Shown here piece after piece: positions 23,893 through 36,338 of a stretch of DNA of 64,000 nt. The notes under the pieces are model-generated. The model was not told the origin of the DNA. It did no database searches and saw only the letters and a program-made list of their open reading frames with translations. The DNA comes from Pleurotus djamor (taxonomy: Eukaryota > Basidiomycota > Agaricomycetes > Agaricales > Pleurotaceae). The stretch is taken from the NCBI GenBank assembly GCA_029747585.1, contig JAPEVF010000003.1:186001-250000 (forward strand), in the 5' to 3' direction. Made by a program: the position numbers and the translations under genes. Each line of letters opens with the position of its first letter. Position 1 is the stretch's first letter.

Positions 23893-26099
23893 CCTACGAG
23901 CCCCTTAAAACTTTACACAAGCGACAAATCAAGCGAATGTTCAGCAGGGATATAAAGCAGTGCAGGTTCCCAAGCTCGGATAGCAGCAACCCCATGAAGC
24001 TTCCACGACTACGCTCATATCAGGAAAATGAGAAGGATTATAGTACAGGCCGTATAGTCCTTGTCAAGTGTGACCAAGCCATTCTATACTAATAGAACCA
24101 CAATACCGTTTCCGTCGCCATTTCATCGCCGGTGCTACATGTGTGAGCATTCAGAACAAACCTATAAGTTGACAAGCCCTTGACAGGAGCGCTCCTATCC
24201 CCCATCCCTCCAAACCGTGACCTTCCCCCGCGACTCGGGTTGAACGTTGAAACGTTGAAACGTTGATAGCTCAGATGCCCATCCGCACCACCCTCGTAGT
24301 CTCTAGTTCCACCTTGGAAGTGCTGCCGGGTGGTCGAGCGTATAGTCCCTACCAATTCCAAGCGGAGACCCAACGTCCAGAGGGTGTTACTTTGTATCCC
24401 TGGATATTATAGAGTTGTAAGCCATATGCATAAGCAGTGATAAGTAGTGCATGTACATGCCAACGTCATGCATCATGCCGGAGACCAGACCCATTGAAAG
24501 TCATGAGCATTTTCTTTGGGTCATTATACATGATATCATCGACAATGGACGAAAAAGCTCTGAGTTGCGTAAAGGTTGTTCTCGTGAAAAGTTGTTTAGG
24601 ACCTGAGTATGCATTTGACCTCCCAATGATTTCCTACCTCGCTGTTGACCCATCATCATTGACGAAACGCCAGGTACAGCCAGCGTAATACGGACGATGT
24701 GAAAACCCCGACGACGTATGCGCAGTTACGGAGCCGAAAGGAAAGGTGACAGCAGTATGCGAAACTCAGGTTGGAGAGAGCGATTAGAGGAGCGACAAAT
24801 GCTTGTTGGCCACGACAGACTGATGGACACGGTTGTCAATAGAACACCGAGACGTCGCATCCGAGAAGATACCCCACAAACCGTTCGTACTTTGGGCAAT
24901 CACGTATTACACCAGGGCCATGCGAGCCAGAACCTGCCCGACAGGTCTTTACCGACCACAAAAATCGGCAACGCAGTCATCCATCGCAAGACTGATTCTC
25001 CTCTGGCCGTTCAAGTGCATCAAATCGAAAATGTCGCGCGTGGGCGCTGCGTTGCCGATGTTTTGGGCCAGTCGACGGACCGTTGGGCTAGGACCTATCA
25101 AGTGGATGTCCCAGGAAGATACTGGATGCTGAGAGGGGCGCGAAGAATGAGGATGTCAGTGGGAGTTGTTCGTCTGGAAAGCAATGAAAGGCGGCCTACT
25201 TATAACCATTGAAATAACCGACCACACGGGTAGGTTAAACTTAGGCCATCAGTCGCATGTCATCGATTCATCCCAGCAAATAACGGCAATATCGAAGATT
25301 GAAGTGGGGACCCTGGTCATCATTTTCACATTCCGTTCCTTGGACGACTAAGTTTGTCCAGAGAGATAAGAGAACTCAATTGAACCTCACCTCTCTAGGA
25401 TCATGGTAGAAGTTAACCGACGTCTCGATGCGAATCTTATTAAATAGTAGGCTTCCTTTCAGGCTGGCATCGACGGTTCAACGCTAAAGGGACCTGCAAA
25501 GCTCCGAAGGTGAAGAGAGGAAATACGTTTAGTCGTGCTAAACGGGCATTCATCAAACCATTTTAGGTAGTAAAGTCCTTGGGACGGAGAATTAGCCAAT
25601 CCTCAAGGCACAGGCTGCAGCCCTGCCGCTTAAAGCACAGCGATCCGGCCCACGACAAGACAATTTGGACAACACCTTCCAAAGGATTCAGACACGAACG
25701 CTCGAGCACTCACCGAAGCCAAGTCGGAGTCAATTGTGAGGCCATACGGACAGGATGACACCTTGTGTGGTGCAAGACAAAAAGGGGACTCAGGTCGTGG
25801 TTCAGAATTTGATTCCGTTAAACGTGGAGCGCGACCCTTCTACAAGGAAGGTCTTGGCCTGATGTCAACCGGAAGGTAACAACGTCAACCAAGATGGGTA
25901 CCGGCATATATCCAACCATCTTCCGCGAAGTTGGGGATGCGTCACTTGATTGTGAACCGTATTGCTTGTGTTCAGGCGGTGTATCGAACGTGGTAGATTG
26001 AGTATGAATACAGTGAGAGTAAGACGACGGACTAGGCCAACAGTGCTTCTAGAGTATTAGATCGGTTGCACCTAATCAACCATGTGGCGGCGGATAGCA
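23893..26099. other. Gene-poor region, 2.2 kb
   Basis: Open frames such as 24718-25212 lack any family features, and I see no terminal repeats, transposase or reverse-transcriptase motifs. The one visible structure is a short tandem repeat at 24243-24266. It could be decayed sequence or long regulatory DNA. Confidence 0.5.
24243..24266. repeat. Three tandem copies of the 8-mer AACGTTGA
   Basis: Exact head-to-tail copies at 24243, 24251 and 24259. Each contains the palindrome AACGTT. Function unknown. Confidence 0.8.
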
Positions 26100-29000
26100 T
26101 CAGTATGTCGTATAGATCGATAAATAGAAAAAGGTACAGACATAGTTACTAGGGAAGATCCCCTTGCGTCCACGAGAGTCAAGCCCTAGGTTGGGAAAAC
26201 TCGGTCAAACTCTACAGAAACCCAACTTCACACAATGAACATACCTTCCCACCAACCATCGCCGTAAAATTGACCACCTCTTGGGCCTCCACTCAGCTCC
26301 ACCGTTTCACCTTCCTTTAGGCTGATTTCGTCCGGGCCTTGCGACTCATAGGCATAGATCGCGCGAACTATGAAAAATGCAGACCATCACGCGAGATTCT
26401 TACGGCTGATAAAATCCGCTTACCGTATTTCCCTGATCCTTGAGACCCGGAGCTCCTTATCGAATGGCCTGAAGATGAACTAGGGGTATCTTCCTCCTCC
26501 ACCACTTCGATGTACGATGCCGGCACCAAACCGCTGTTACTTCCGCTGATACTTACCTTCACCCAACCAGAACCATCATCTGCTTCCAAAACGCGCACCG
26601 ACATACCCTCTGAACACATGGTTGAGGAATTTGAGAAGTTCAGGATGACACGAGCAGCGGGGATGGGCCTCACCTGAGACACGCAGCTCGAACTCTGACG
26701 TAGGTGTGAAGTCGAACAAGACACGCGCCAGTGGGTAGGCTTCGTCGGAGCTTTCGTCTCTAGCGTCCCGTACGAAAGAAGAAGCCGAAGGTGTGATGGG
26801 AGACTGGGCTGTGTTGATAGCCGTTGCCAACCGTCAGTACATAGTCATACCACACCCAAAATCGACTACGACCTTGGAGTGAAGACGTTCTCGATTGAAT
26901 CGATGATCGTGAAGAACTCAGTGAATACGAGGGTCCATCTGACTGTTGGCAATCGGCCGGAACCTGTACAGTTTGGCGAAGCCACCCTTGAGACAGCTTC
27001 GAGGAGGGTGCGCAGTCAATCATTACCTTGAGTTCACACTTATTATGTACGGAGAGCCCACAGAGTTTACAGGTCTTGCCTTGCTTGCTGAGACCCCATA
27101 TCGAGTTCTATTCTCCTATCAGTGGAACCATTGAGTGTCAACAACGCCCAGGTCGTCGCACCTTGCAGTATCCACATTGTGTGGGGATCGAAAATGAGGA
27201 GCTCTTGAATGAATGAGGCATTCGACCACCCTCATCACCTTTTGACAGTCGATGTGGTCAACGGCGCAGTGCTCAATTATTAACAACGCACCCCCAAGTG
27301 CATCAACAATAACGTCGGCTTCGGCACGCAAGATGCACTGCGATGCAGAGAAGAAGGTGAGCTGTTGCCTTGCATCGATATAGTTCTGCAAGGGATTCTT
27401 AGTTTCCTCTTTAAATCGAAGAAGATTACGACCAACATCGATGACATCGGATGAATGTTCGACATTCTGGCTTTCGACGATTTTTGTAAGCTGGTTGAAA
27501 TCCTTCTCTAGACATGTGCATGTGAATGCGCATGGAAACCGGGGGATATGAAGAGCCTCACGCTTGCTATCCACCAATGGATCCAGTTCTTGGAGTTTTG
27601 TACGACACTTTGCGAGCTTGTTCTGTAAAAACACTTTCGGTCCAGGCTCGACACTCATTTCAGCCTGGAAGCATAATCATGAGTCCGCGGAGAAGCAACG
27701 TCTCAAAAAGAGGAAGAAGCTTTACTGTATCATAGTGTATCGTGCAGGGCTCAAAGGCCCAGTCGCCGGGGACGTTGAACGTCCGGACATTGTATTCGAT
27801 GAAAAGGCCTTCGTCTTTCGTAGGATTTACTCCTCCGAGTGCACCTTCTACGACGGCCAGTCGAGACTTCACAGCGTCCAGATGGGATTGCTGGAGTGCT
27901 TGAGAATGGAGAAGAATCTTCACGAATCTGTCAACGAGACGTGTCTGCAGTTCCTCTATACACCATATTCAGGGCGACATCGCGCGCTAAATGGACGCAA
28001 CCTACGGAGTTGCTAGAAAGATAATGACCAATGAGACGAGGGAAATCGGATCCGGTAATACGCACATCCTCTAGCCCGGGGAGGTCTTCATCGAAGAATT
28101 TCGCCTTAGCCCTGTTCGCAAGCGTTGTGGCAATGATATATACACTAGATTCGCGCAGCAGTGCGTTAGTACCATGGCGCGAGGTGGGAAGGGGAATGGG
28201 AAGGACTGACTTCTTGCTGTTTAGCATGTCATTCTTCTGCTGTTCTGCTTGCTTGGCAGCTCTTTCTGCGTGCCGGTCATCTTGTGCACGAGTCTTCCGA
28301 GGAGGGGTTAGATGGGATATGGCGATGTCTGTCTAGAAGTTCAATCTAGAACGTATTAACTCACCTGCTTGAGCCTATGTGACTCTACATCTGCACACTC
28401 TTCATCGTACTAAGGGGTTGGGTGAGTGTGAGTTCTTATCAGGGTCATCTGAGCACATACTTTCTGCTTCGTCTGCCAATCGATCAAAGCATTTCAGTGC
28501 CACACATTACGCATTGAGATGCATACCCGAGAATGTCGGTAGACTGAATGGAACATGAAAAGAGAAACCAACCTTGACACGCTCGGCGTATACACGATCC
28601 CTGTCAGAGACGAGTTTCTGGTAGAATTGTATTTCCTTTAAGAACCCAAGTCAGTCGGGTGAGTCGTGAGCATCGATATGGGTGCACTGAACATGTGGTG
28701 ACTGACCTTCTTCTTGAGTTCCTCGTTCTTCTTCTCTACAAGCTTCAGGACATCGACCACCTGAGTGGTCAGGTTATCTGCTACATTGATATGATCCTGG
28801 GCGGTATTAACGAGAGAATTCATGATCTCTCCATATGCAGCGTTGAGGGTGCTAAAACCGAGACAAATAGTTTGTACGTCTTCATGAGCCTCCATGTGGT
28901 CCTCGGAGTGATTAATTCTGACCTGCGTTTGAGAGTTTGCTCATCCCAGGCCTTAGTTGGCTCATCGCCGAGGACAAACGAGGATTCGTTCCTGTTCTTC

Positions 29001-29486
29001 TTCTCTGCAGCTCTTCTAGCCAGAGCCTGAAGTTTCGCGGCATACTCTCGTTCTATCGCAGCCCTATCGCGGTATATATCTCGTACCTGTGGATTGGATC
29101 GTTACGTGGAGGTGGGGTGATGCATGTGCATTTAGAAAGCCGGAGGTAAGAATCAGCCTCAGATGATATGAGGAATTCAACAATCCGTCATCGAATGGGC
29201 TCACATCGCTAATTAGACCCAGGTGGGCATCAAACAGGTTGGAGATGCGCTCAACTTGATCCTATCAGAAAGGGATTCCAGGTTCAGATGATGGCATGAG
29301 GGGCTTTCTTCTCGGGATATCAGGAAAAAATGAGTCACCGGAAGAGACCTCCCATAGCTCTCGCCTTCGTTCCCCATTCGCGTTAGGGTCAGCGTGGTCT
29401 TCAGCGGGAGAACGACTGGGTTGGTTGAAAGCAAGGTCGAAGCTAAGCCCGAAGCTAAAGACCAATGTTCCGGCAATTAGATGCAT
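26100..29486 (-). CDS. F-BAR, C1 and double-SH3 actin/endocytosis protein (Bzz1-like)
   Basis: Multi-exon gene. After a short first exon (start about 29486, uncertain) the F-BAR domain reads DQVERISNLFDAHLGLISDV, AAIEREYAAKLQALARRA and STLNAAYGEIMNSLVNTAQD, then a long coiled-coil-like helix to FKEETKNPLQNYIDARQQLT. Next comes a C1 zinc domain: CGYC, IWGLSKQGKTCKLCGLSVHN and CELKVMIDC. Two SH3 domains follow: ARVLFDFTPTSEFELRVSEG with VSISGSNSGLVPASYIEV, and VRAIYAYESQGPDEISLKEG with GDGWWEG and GRKGIFPSNYV. F-BAR, C1, SH3, SH3 in that order is the architecture of yeast Bzz1, which bends membrane and activates Las17/WASP at endocytic sites. The stop near 26100-26102 depends on the last exon being read through after NYV. 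Confidence 0.88.
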
Positions 29487-31786
29487 CCCCGGCACGCCAC
29501 TGTGGTTTCTTTACCTAAGCACCCTTTCAGGAGATAGGAGCTCCTTCTTCGGTGGGTCGATGAGATGAGACGGCTTCAATTACTGGCTATTGCCATGTAA
29601 ATCAAGCTCAGCACAAGGGTGGAATAGACTCGGAAATAATGTGAGAGATTTGAATGGACATCATCTTTAGTCTCATGATGCCGTTGAGACGAATATGAAT
29701 TATGAATTTCCCTCACAATGTTTCGTGAATGCCCACAGGGCGGCGACGTCAGATCATAGGTCAATATCGCTGGTACTATGTATTAAGTGACGCTGCGCAG
29801 CACGTTGCTATGGGCGTTCCATGATGATCCTTGCCTAGCGGGAGTAGTGCGTTATAGCATCGTTCCCGCTGTGGTGAGAAGCGCCGCTGCGGCCCTAAGA
29901 GTCCATCCACCATTATGCTATGGACTTCGGCAACATATGTAGCACAAGTTGTATGGGGATTGGAAGCGACCCCGATATGCGTGTAAACGAACAGTGACCG
30001 TGCAATGTAAGAAGCTGGGAGGTGTGATGGTGGGCGCAGCCACAGCTCCTGAGATGAAGGAATAGGGAGAACGTTGTGGATTTTTAGGCCGAGGCCGAAT
30101 AACGCTCGCTCCTGTGGACTGTATAGGGCGTGCCGTCGCTTAATGGGTCCAGCCGATATGTTAGGTCCTGCCGTTGTGAGTGTTGTTCTGTATTCTGCGG
30201 CTTTACGGTTTTAATGAACTGTATTGAGGGCTTATATGAGACCTTGCATAGAAGCCTTGCGAAGGCCTACTGACGAATTAGAGCTCTTCGGCTGGAACCA
30301 CTGGGAAGTATTGACATTTCAGGTACGTCGGGGTGTAGCGTCGAGACTTCGAACATGAGTAAGCCCCAAGGGTTCATTCTTGTTGGGGCGCAAGCTCTAC
30401 TATTATTGGGGAAGTGCGGGGGCTATGGAATGCCGATGAGTAAACGTGTGTGCTTGGGAATATTGGGTCGATTTTCGACCCTACCCCTGAATTATGGGGG
30501 CACAGGGGTGAACAGGGGATCTATGATCTTCCCTTCGTAGGCTTGACCTGAACCTGCTTCCCAAGCGAAGGGGGGATGCGTGCAGAGAGCAGAAGCTTCA
30601 GTCAATTTGCTGCCGGGAGTTTCTCAGTGGCGGACGATCTTTTTGGCACAGTTCTTCCGGGGTCCTTGCGACATAGGTGACAGGCGGTACACCGCACTTA
30701 GTGGTCTGCGAACACGAGATGGTTCCTGGTGGAATGTCATAGTATAAAATTTCATGCAACAAATAGTGTTCTAGACGGAAGTCAACGAACGCGTTCCGGT
30801 GTGTAAGATGAACTCTGAATACAACTTTCCCCGGCAAAACGCGACAAGGGAACCAGGTGTTTACCATGTTTCTTCCCTTTCGAGGATTATTGTTCCTGTC
30901 ACTATGCGACAAAAAATGCTGAAGCGAGAAGGGGCGGCGCGGGGCTGTGCCAGTTGCAGAGGTGACATTCTTGACATGGATCAAAGCGACCAGGCGGACA
31001 ACGCGCGACTTTGAAATGATGACGCGCTCAGTTGTCACCTTACCACTTTAGAAATCAAATGACTCGGAGTCATGGGAGGAGTGGTGGAAGTACTTACCTA
31101 AGGGGACGNAAAATTTTCAGAACTTGTGCGCATCGTCGACGTGAGGCCTTGCTTTTTCCGGACCGACAAATGTTTGTTTACACGGAATTTGGGGCACNAA
31201 AAACTTGTCGTCGAAGGGCCGATGGGGTGATGATTAGATAACGATCTACTTCCTGAACCGCTACGGGCTGTCGGACACTCGTCCAACGGAACAAATACAC
31301 GTTTTGTTCGGGGAGGAACCTGTACGACCCTCTGCGACACGATCAGAAACCCCTCACTTTGTGTCATCGAGGATTCGACGGTATATCCGCGCCCATTGTT
31401 GCCGAGAGCTGATTTTGAATAAATCCTTCTATTTTGGTTGCAAAAGACGCCTTGGAGACGACGGTAACGTTACCCAAAGAATTGGCTATTTGACAAGGAG
31501 CTATAACCTTATAACTCCATACGAACTAGGAAATCCAATAAGAATATTCTGGGTATTAAAAAACCATGCGGCCGAAGCGTGCGTACCTAAAATTGAAAAT
31601 GNAAAAAAAAGAATTGCCAAAGGGATGGAGGTGGTTTAATGTCCCCAGGTCGCCTTCGATCGTATCTTCGGCGACGTATAAAAGCACGTCCGAAATCCTC
31701 GATTGTAATCCAGTGCACCCCTCCTTCCACCCCTCCGCCCTCCTCCTCCGCTTTCTGCCCCGCTACCAATTCACGTACCGTCGACA
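29487..31786. other. Gene-poor region, 2.3 kb
   Basis: It contains scattered N characters at 31110, 31199 and 31602 and an AT-rich part near 31420-31620. The minus-strand ORF at 30598-31038 has no recognisable domain. I see no transposon ends or RNA gene. The last 110 bases hold the promoter of the following gene. Confidence 0.5.
31677..31683 (+). promoter_or_regulatory. TATA box of the double-psi-barrel gene
   Basis: TATAAAA 110 bases before the ATG at 31787. Confidence 0.55.
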
Positions 31787-32402
31787 ATGTTCCACTTCAT
31801 CGTCCTCCTCCTCAGCATCTTCTCCGTCCTCCTCACCGGGGTCAACGCCTCTCCTGTGCCATCGAATGAGACCGTTCACGAACTAGACAAACGCGTCGAC
31901 CATTGGGGCAGGGTCAGTACAATGACCAAAATTTTCCGGTGTAGCTTCCGTTGCTGATTCCATGCCCGCTCGTCTTCAGGGAACCTACTATTACCAGACC
32001 GGAAATGCAGGGAATTGTGGTTTCTGGGACAAGGACAGCATGCCCATTGTAGCCATCTCCCTTGCCCGGTACAGGTCAAATGGCGGCGGGAACTGCAACC
32101 AGGTTTGTCGACGTTCCCTCGGCTCGTCCTTCGAGAATACGGTCTCTGACTGGTTGATTCGACAGTGGATTGAGATCATCAACACGGCAAACGGCAAGAA
32201 AGCGTATGGGCGCACAAGGGACAGCTGCCCAGGTTGTGGAACGGAAGACCTTGGTACGTGGGAGAACTCGACGCGTATTCCCACATCTCCTGATAGCCCC
32301 TGCGCAGATATGTCTCCCTCATTGTTCCAAAAACTCGGACCCCTCAGCCAAGGCGTCCTCAACATCAAATGGCACTTCATGAACCCCTCCTGGAGCCCAT
32401 GA
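31787..32402 (+). CDS. Secreted double-psi beta-barrel (RlpA/expansin-like) protein
   Basis: Signal peptide (MFHFIVLLLSIFSVLLTGVN) and a pro-segment ending in LDKR, a Kex2-type cleavage site, then VDHWGR joined across an intron (31913 to about 31979) to GTYYYQTGNAGNCGFWDKD. The TYY-G-GNCG-W/D pattern with MPIVAISLARY and a CNQVC-type disulphide is typical of short fungal DPBB proteins (RlpA, cerato-platanin/expansin relatives). A second intron at about 32254-32308 joins to DMSPSLFQKLGPLSQGVLNI, and the gene ends at TGA 32400-32402. Such proteins bind or loosen cell-wall polysaccharide without a known catalytic activity. Confidence 0.85.
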
Positions 32403-33023
32403 ACGATCACGAACGATAGACCCTTTCACGATCACGACTCCTATAGACAACTGACGAAATAGATTTGAAACGAAGGGGAAGAAGAAAGTCAAATATTCCA
32501 TTGTTGTATTGGTTTTTGTTGTATTATCATTCTCTTAGAAGACGTGGTCGTGGCTCGGGTAGTCGCGACCCCTTGTTGTTTGCTACGTACTTACTCTTGG
32601 TTGCCTCCTCTTANTTTTTTGATTTTTTTTCTCGCATATGTTGCCTGTACCTGCTGTTCGGCTTTCAATGAAAATGACGACGCACCCCTAGCCAACGACC
32701 CTGTATCACGTGCCGTGGCGCAGGCAGCTTCGCCTTGGCGCCAAGGAAAGCCCAACAAACTTCAAGTCCTTCAGGACGCCTTCAAGAATCCATGGAAGGA
32801 AACTGCTCGAGTATCTGGTCCTGGTCATCGTTGACCGCGACTATATCACGGACGGTCTCCTCGACGTACTCTTTTCCACTTCCACATGCGACGATGGGCA
32901 TGTCTACCCGACGCTCACTGCCCAGCGCAATCATGCGGTTTCGACCATTCACGTCGACCATATAAATTGTGACGACCAGCACGAACATGGACCAAGATCA
33001 TATCCTGCTCACTGTCATCGACA
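32403..33023. other. Intergenic
   Basis: About 0.6 kb with an N at 32614 in a T-rich run and a TATAAAT at 32961-32967 for the following gene. Overlapping ORFs here show no family features. Confidence 0.55.
32961..32967 (+). promoter_or_regulatory. TATA box of the M43 protease gene
   Basis: TATAAAT 63 bases before the ATG at 33024. Confidence 0.55.
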
Positions 33024-34160
33024 ATGCTGCCTTCTCTTTTGCTTTCTGTGACCTTGGGTATCGTCGCTGTCTTCGGTCAGAACGCGACTCATCCGAGAAG
33101 ATGCGCCGCGGAGCCTTCTAGGTCAGCTATGGCCTTGGCGGAGCAGCAGTTTCATGAACGACGCGACGTATCGACGGGTTTACACGTCCAAGCGATACCT
33201 CTGGCGCAGATATCGGTGGACGTTCACTGGCATGTCATCAGGGAGAACGACACGGAAGTGGCGGGGAATCTTCCGTAAGGTCATTTCGTTTTTACGTGCA
33301 TATACTGGTCTGATCTTTGGAGGACAGTGATTACTCGGTGAACGCGTCAATTGATATCATGAATTACTACTTCAAAGACGCCGCGATTCACTGGAATCTT
33401 GTGAACGTTTCCCGAGTGACCAATAAAGATTGGTTCATCAATACCAGTCCCAACTCGTTCGTCGCGTCTCGCTGACTGTAATGAATCCCTCACTAACGAG
33501 CGCTCTACAAAGAACGCATGAATTCGAAATGAAGCAAGCCCTCCGCCAGGGCACGAACAAGGTTCTCAATATCTATAGTGTGGAGTATGGAAGGCTTTCA
33601 CCGACCGTCGCCTTTTCACTGATTGTTTCTCAAGGAATTACTATAACACCGCGTTCGGCTGGGCAACATTCCCCTTCGAACTCGCCATCAACCCGCTATG
33701 GATGGACGGTGTCGTGATTCGACATTCGACCGCAACGTTTGCAGGTAAAAATCATGAAAGTCGAGGCGCTGTGAGTTACATCACCAAAGTCCTACTCTTA
33801 GGTTGATCCTAATGACTGCATCAGACTCTCGTCCACGAAGTTGGGCATTGGTGTGGATTGTACCATGTTTTCCAGGATGGATGCAGTGGACCTGGCGACT
33901 ACGTCGAAGATACCCCTCCACAGGAAGCCCAGTATGAGTGCTTCGTACCAAGACCTTCTACATGCATCCCCGGAGCTTGGGACCCATTGTGTACGTGCTA
34001 TCACTGATGAGTTTAACCAGAAGCTTGCGCTAACGCCTTCCATCTTGCCCCCTTCAAAGTTAACATCATGGATTACACAAGCGATTGTTGTCAAAGACAG
34101 TTCACACCCGGCCAATTCCAGAGGATGCGTGAGCAACTCGAGCATTACCGTGGACTTTGA
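33024..34160 (+). CDS. Secreted M43B zinc metalloprotease
   Basis: Signal peptide [20 protein letters not shown], then a pro-region with [14 protein letters not shown] and INTSPNS. The catalytic exon gives [16 protein letters not shown] (HExxHxxGxxH zinc site, 33834-33866), then [12 protein letters not shown] and, after a short intron, [10 protein letters not shown] (Met-turn). The C-terminus [19 protein letters not shown] stops at 34158-34160. Introns at about 33278, 33455-33510, 33580-33635, 33745-33825 and 33980-34060 are inferred from frame continuity. The family (MEROPS M43B, pappalysin/cytophagalysin group) includes secreted fungal proteases that digest proteins outside the cell. Confidence 0.88.
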
Positions 34161-34266
34161 GTACGGGGGTAGTCGTATGGGCTTTTGTCTGGACTTGGCT
34201 GTCGAAATACCTTACTTATGATTTATGTATACAGCGCTCGGGTCTTGAAGCTTTCCTTGGGTACAT

Positions 34267-34286
34267 ACCACCGCCGCGGCGGTGGT
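34267..34286. repeat. Perfect 20-base GC-rich palindrome
   Basis: ACCACCGCCG followed directly by its reverse complement CGGCGGTGGT, 107 bases past the protease stop. It could form a 10-bp hairpin without a loop in DNA or bind a dimeric factor. It holds the CGG(N)CCG-like spacing-free half-sites typical of zinc-cluster factors, but assignment is speculative. Confidence 0.7.
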
Positions 34287-35273
34287 TACAATCTGTAGCT
34301 TGTTTCTTCATTTGAACGTTACGCCCTCGGTCCGGTGCTTTGTAGCTCTTCGACAACCTCCCGAATGCACCGGTTCATGCCCGCTCTCGTCGACCTGCTT
34401 CGTATGTGGGGTCATATTCATTAGTCTTCGTACTAGTCTGTAAGGACATCCGGCGACCGAACTCATATACAGTCCTCGCCGTCAGTTATTCTTATCTATT
34501 GGTGTTGCGTGATTAACCTTAAGCTATAGCTCCGTTCTGTCAAGACATGCTTGCCTAATTTTCCCTCTCTCTTGCTCTTGGCCCAAGGAGTCGTCGCTAC
34601 GACAGACTGAGTCAACGCACTGGATGGATGCCGTCAGCATCGTCGTTTGGACGCTGCTCTACCAGCGACCCCGATGACTGAGTGGCTGCCTTATTGAAGC
34701 TCTCTCGCCATTGATTATCGGCACCAAACGCTTCTTCGCATCCGAACGCATCTCTCTTATCGTCCCTCCGCACCGCATACCCTACAACAACGCCTTCCTT
34801 ACTATCTACACGTGCAAATTCGCTGATACTTACACAATGAACGACGCACTTCGTCCCCAACGCCTACATAATATCACAACCTTTTGGACAAATACGAGCT
34901 GGTCGTAGCCTTCTCAAGAGTCACATTGACCTAAACGGTCAACTACTCGTTCGTTCTTTGGTTCTCCCATTCAATTGATAGGGAGGCGCTGTCTAGATAT
35001 GCGAGTGAGCAGAAGCCCACCCGGGAGAATCTAATTCAAAGCACAATACCCCTCCAATCAATGGGCGTGTGGGGATGTTTAACCTTGCGGTTTGGAGGTG
35101 CTGCGGAACGAGAATCCTACTTTCATGAGAGGCGGTATTGGTGTGTAAAGCTCCACCAACGCTCCGTGCACCGGTCCCCAGGCGTCAAGGATCCGGCCAC
35201 CAGGCTTTGGTGCGTCACGATTGACTTTGTAGAGAGGTGTGGACGAGATAGCGATCCGTTCCCCACTTCTGTA

Positions 35274-35280
35274 TAAATTG
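35274..35280 (+). promoter_or_regulatory. TATA box of the first Kre9-like gene
   Basis: TATAAAT 79 bases before the ATG at 35359. Confidence 0.5.
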
Positions 35281-35358
35281 GCTACCGGATCGTCTGCCTC
35301 GTTCAGCAGGTTCACCACTCACAGGATTTCCTTCTTCCGACAAAGACGACTTGCAGCG

Positions 35359-35925
35359 ATGCCTTTTTCCACCGCCTCCCACACGCTCCTTCGTTGCCTC
35401 GCTGCGCTGTTCCTCGCCGGCCTTGTCGGGTTGTCTTTTGCTCGACCTATGGACGTCTATGTCCCACATGTGACTCACCCTCTCAGCGGCACAGTCTGGA
35501 AGGTTGGAGGACGCTACAACGTTACTTGGTCAGTCCGTTCCTACGTACCTCCGGCATACATTGGCTAAGTGATACATTTTAGGGATACTTCCAATGCCCC
35601 CAAAACGATTACGAACAAGTACGGCCGGGTCGTCCTTGTCGTGAACGGTGCCCTCGACTACGGTGATTAACTGTTCCTTTCGTGTGGTCCTCGTGCTTCT
35701 AACGCTGTTCTTGTATAAATAGATCACCCTCTGGCTGTCGGGTTCCCCATCTTGGAAGGGCACATTGAAATTGTTGTCCCGACGAACACAACACCTGGAG
35801 ACAAGTACCAGATCGTCTGTAAGTCCCCTGGGTACTCGAAACGCGGGGTCTCGTTTACTCATTATCCGGTTTCAGTGTTCGGAGACTCGGGTAATATGAG
35901 CCCTCATTTCACCATTACTTTGTAG
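35359..35925 (+). CDS. Secreted Kre9/Knh1-domain protein without GPI anchor
   Basis: Signal peptide with LAALFLAGLVGLSFARP. The single Kre9/Knh1-type beta-sandwich reads HPLSGTVWKVGGRYNVTW, then across an intron (35532 to about 35582, splitting the Trp codon) DTSNAPKTITNKYGRVVLVV, and HPLAVGFPILEGHIEIVVPT. A further exon gives LFGDSGNMSPHFTITL and the stop at 35923-35925. The family N-terminal domain (Pfam Kre9_KNH) occurs in proteins needed for beta-1,6-glucan assembly and in Ser/Thr-rich wall proteins. This copy stops at the end of the domain, with no Ser/Thr stalk, so it should be soluble. Confidence 0.85.
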
Positions 35926-36338
35926 TCACATTTACGCTCCTTACTTCTTGCTTGGACATGGACACGAACATGGACGCTACACTGGACACTGTTGTTGTAA
36001 AGTAACATATACATTTGTTGAATCCCACACCATCATATTATTTCCGAGCCACATCAGAAGGAGGTCATATATCATTTGCTGTCATGTGCTGTTGAGTTCA
36101 TACGCGTTATCGGGGATTCCCACATGGCTTGGAACTACTTAAACTCAATGGCCCATGCTCAGGCGAAGAGCCGACGTCCTTGGAAGCTGCTTCCATCAGC
36201 TCGAACGTATTCTTCCACGTCGACCACGACCACGACCCTCCTCTCCTTCGTGTTCCCTCCCCCTCGAGAGAGCCGTCGTCGGTCCAAACCTCCACATAAG
36301 CTTTAAGCTCTAAGCCAAACAGGAACCTTGAAGCTTCT
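35926..36338. other. Intergenic between two tandem Kre9-like genes
   Basis: About 410 bases. No TATA was seen near 36339, and nothing else was recognised. Confidence 0.5.

Larger units (their letters stand above)
34161..35358. other. Intergenic, 1.2 kb
   Basis: It contains the perfect palindrome at 34267-34286 and the TATA box of the next gene at 35274-35280. No gene is seen; ORFs near 34612-34908 on both strands are shadows of each other. Confidence 0.6.

Noticed and set aside
24718..25212. Open frame of 164 codons in the gene-poor region
   Set aside because: Composition is Arg-rich and irregular, with a second overlapping ORF in another frame and no domain or splice context. Likely chance.
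30598..31038. Minus-strand ORF of 146 codons
   Set aside because: No family features, no plausible flanking exons, and overlapping ORFs on the other strand.
34612..34908. Overlapping ORFs on both strands between the protease and the Kre9-like genes
   Set aside because: Each is the shadow of the other; neither has a signal peptide, domain or splice partner.
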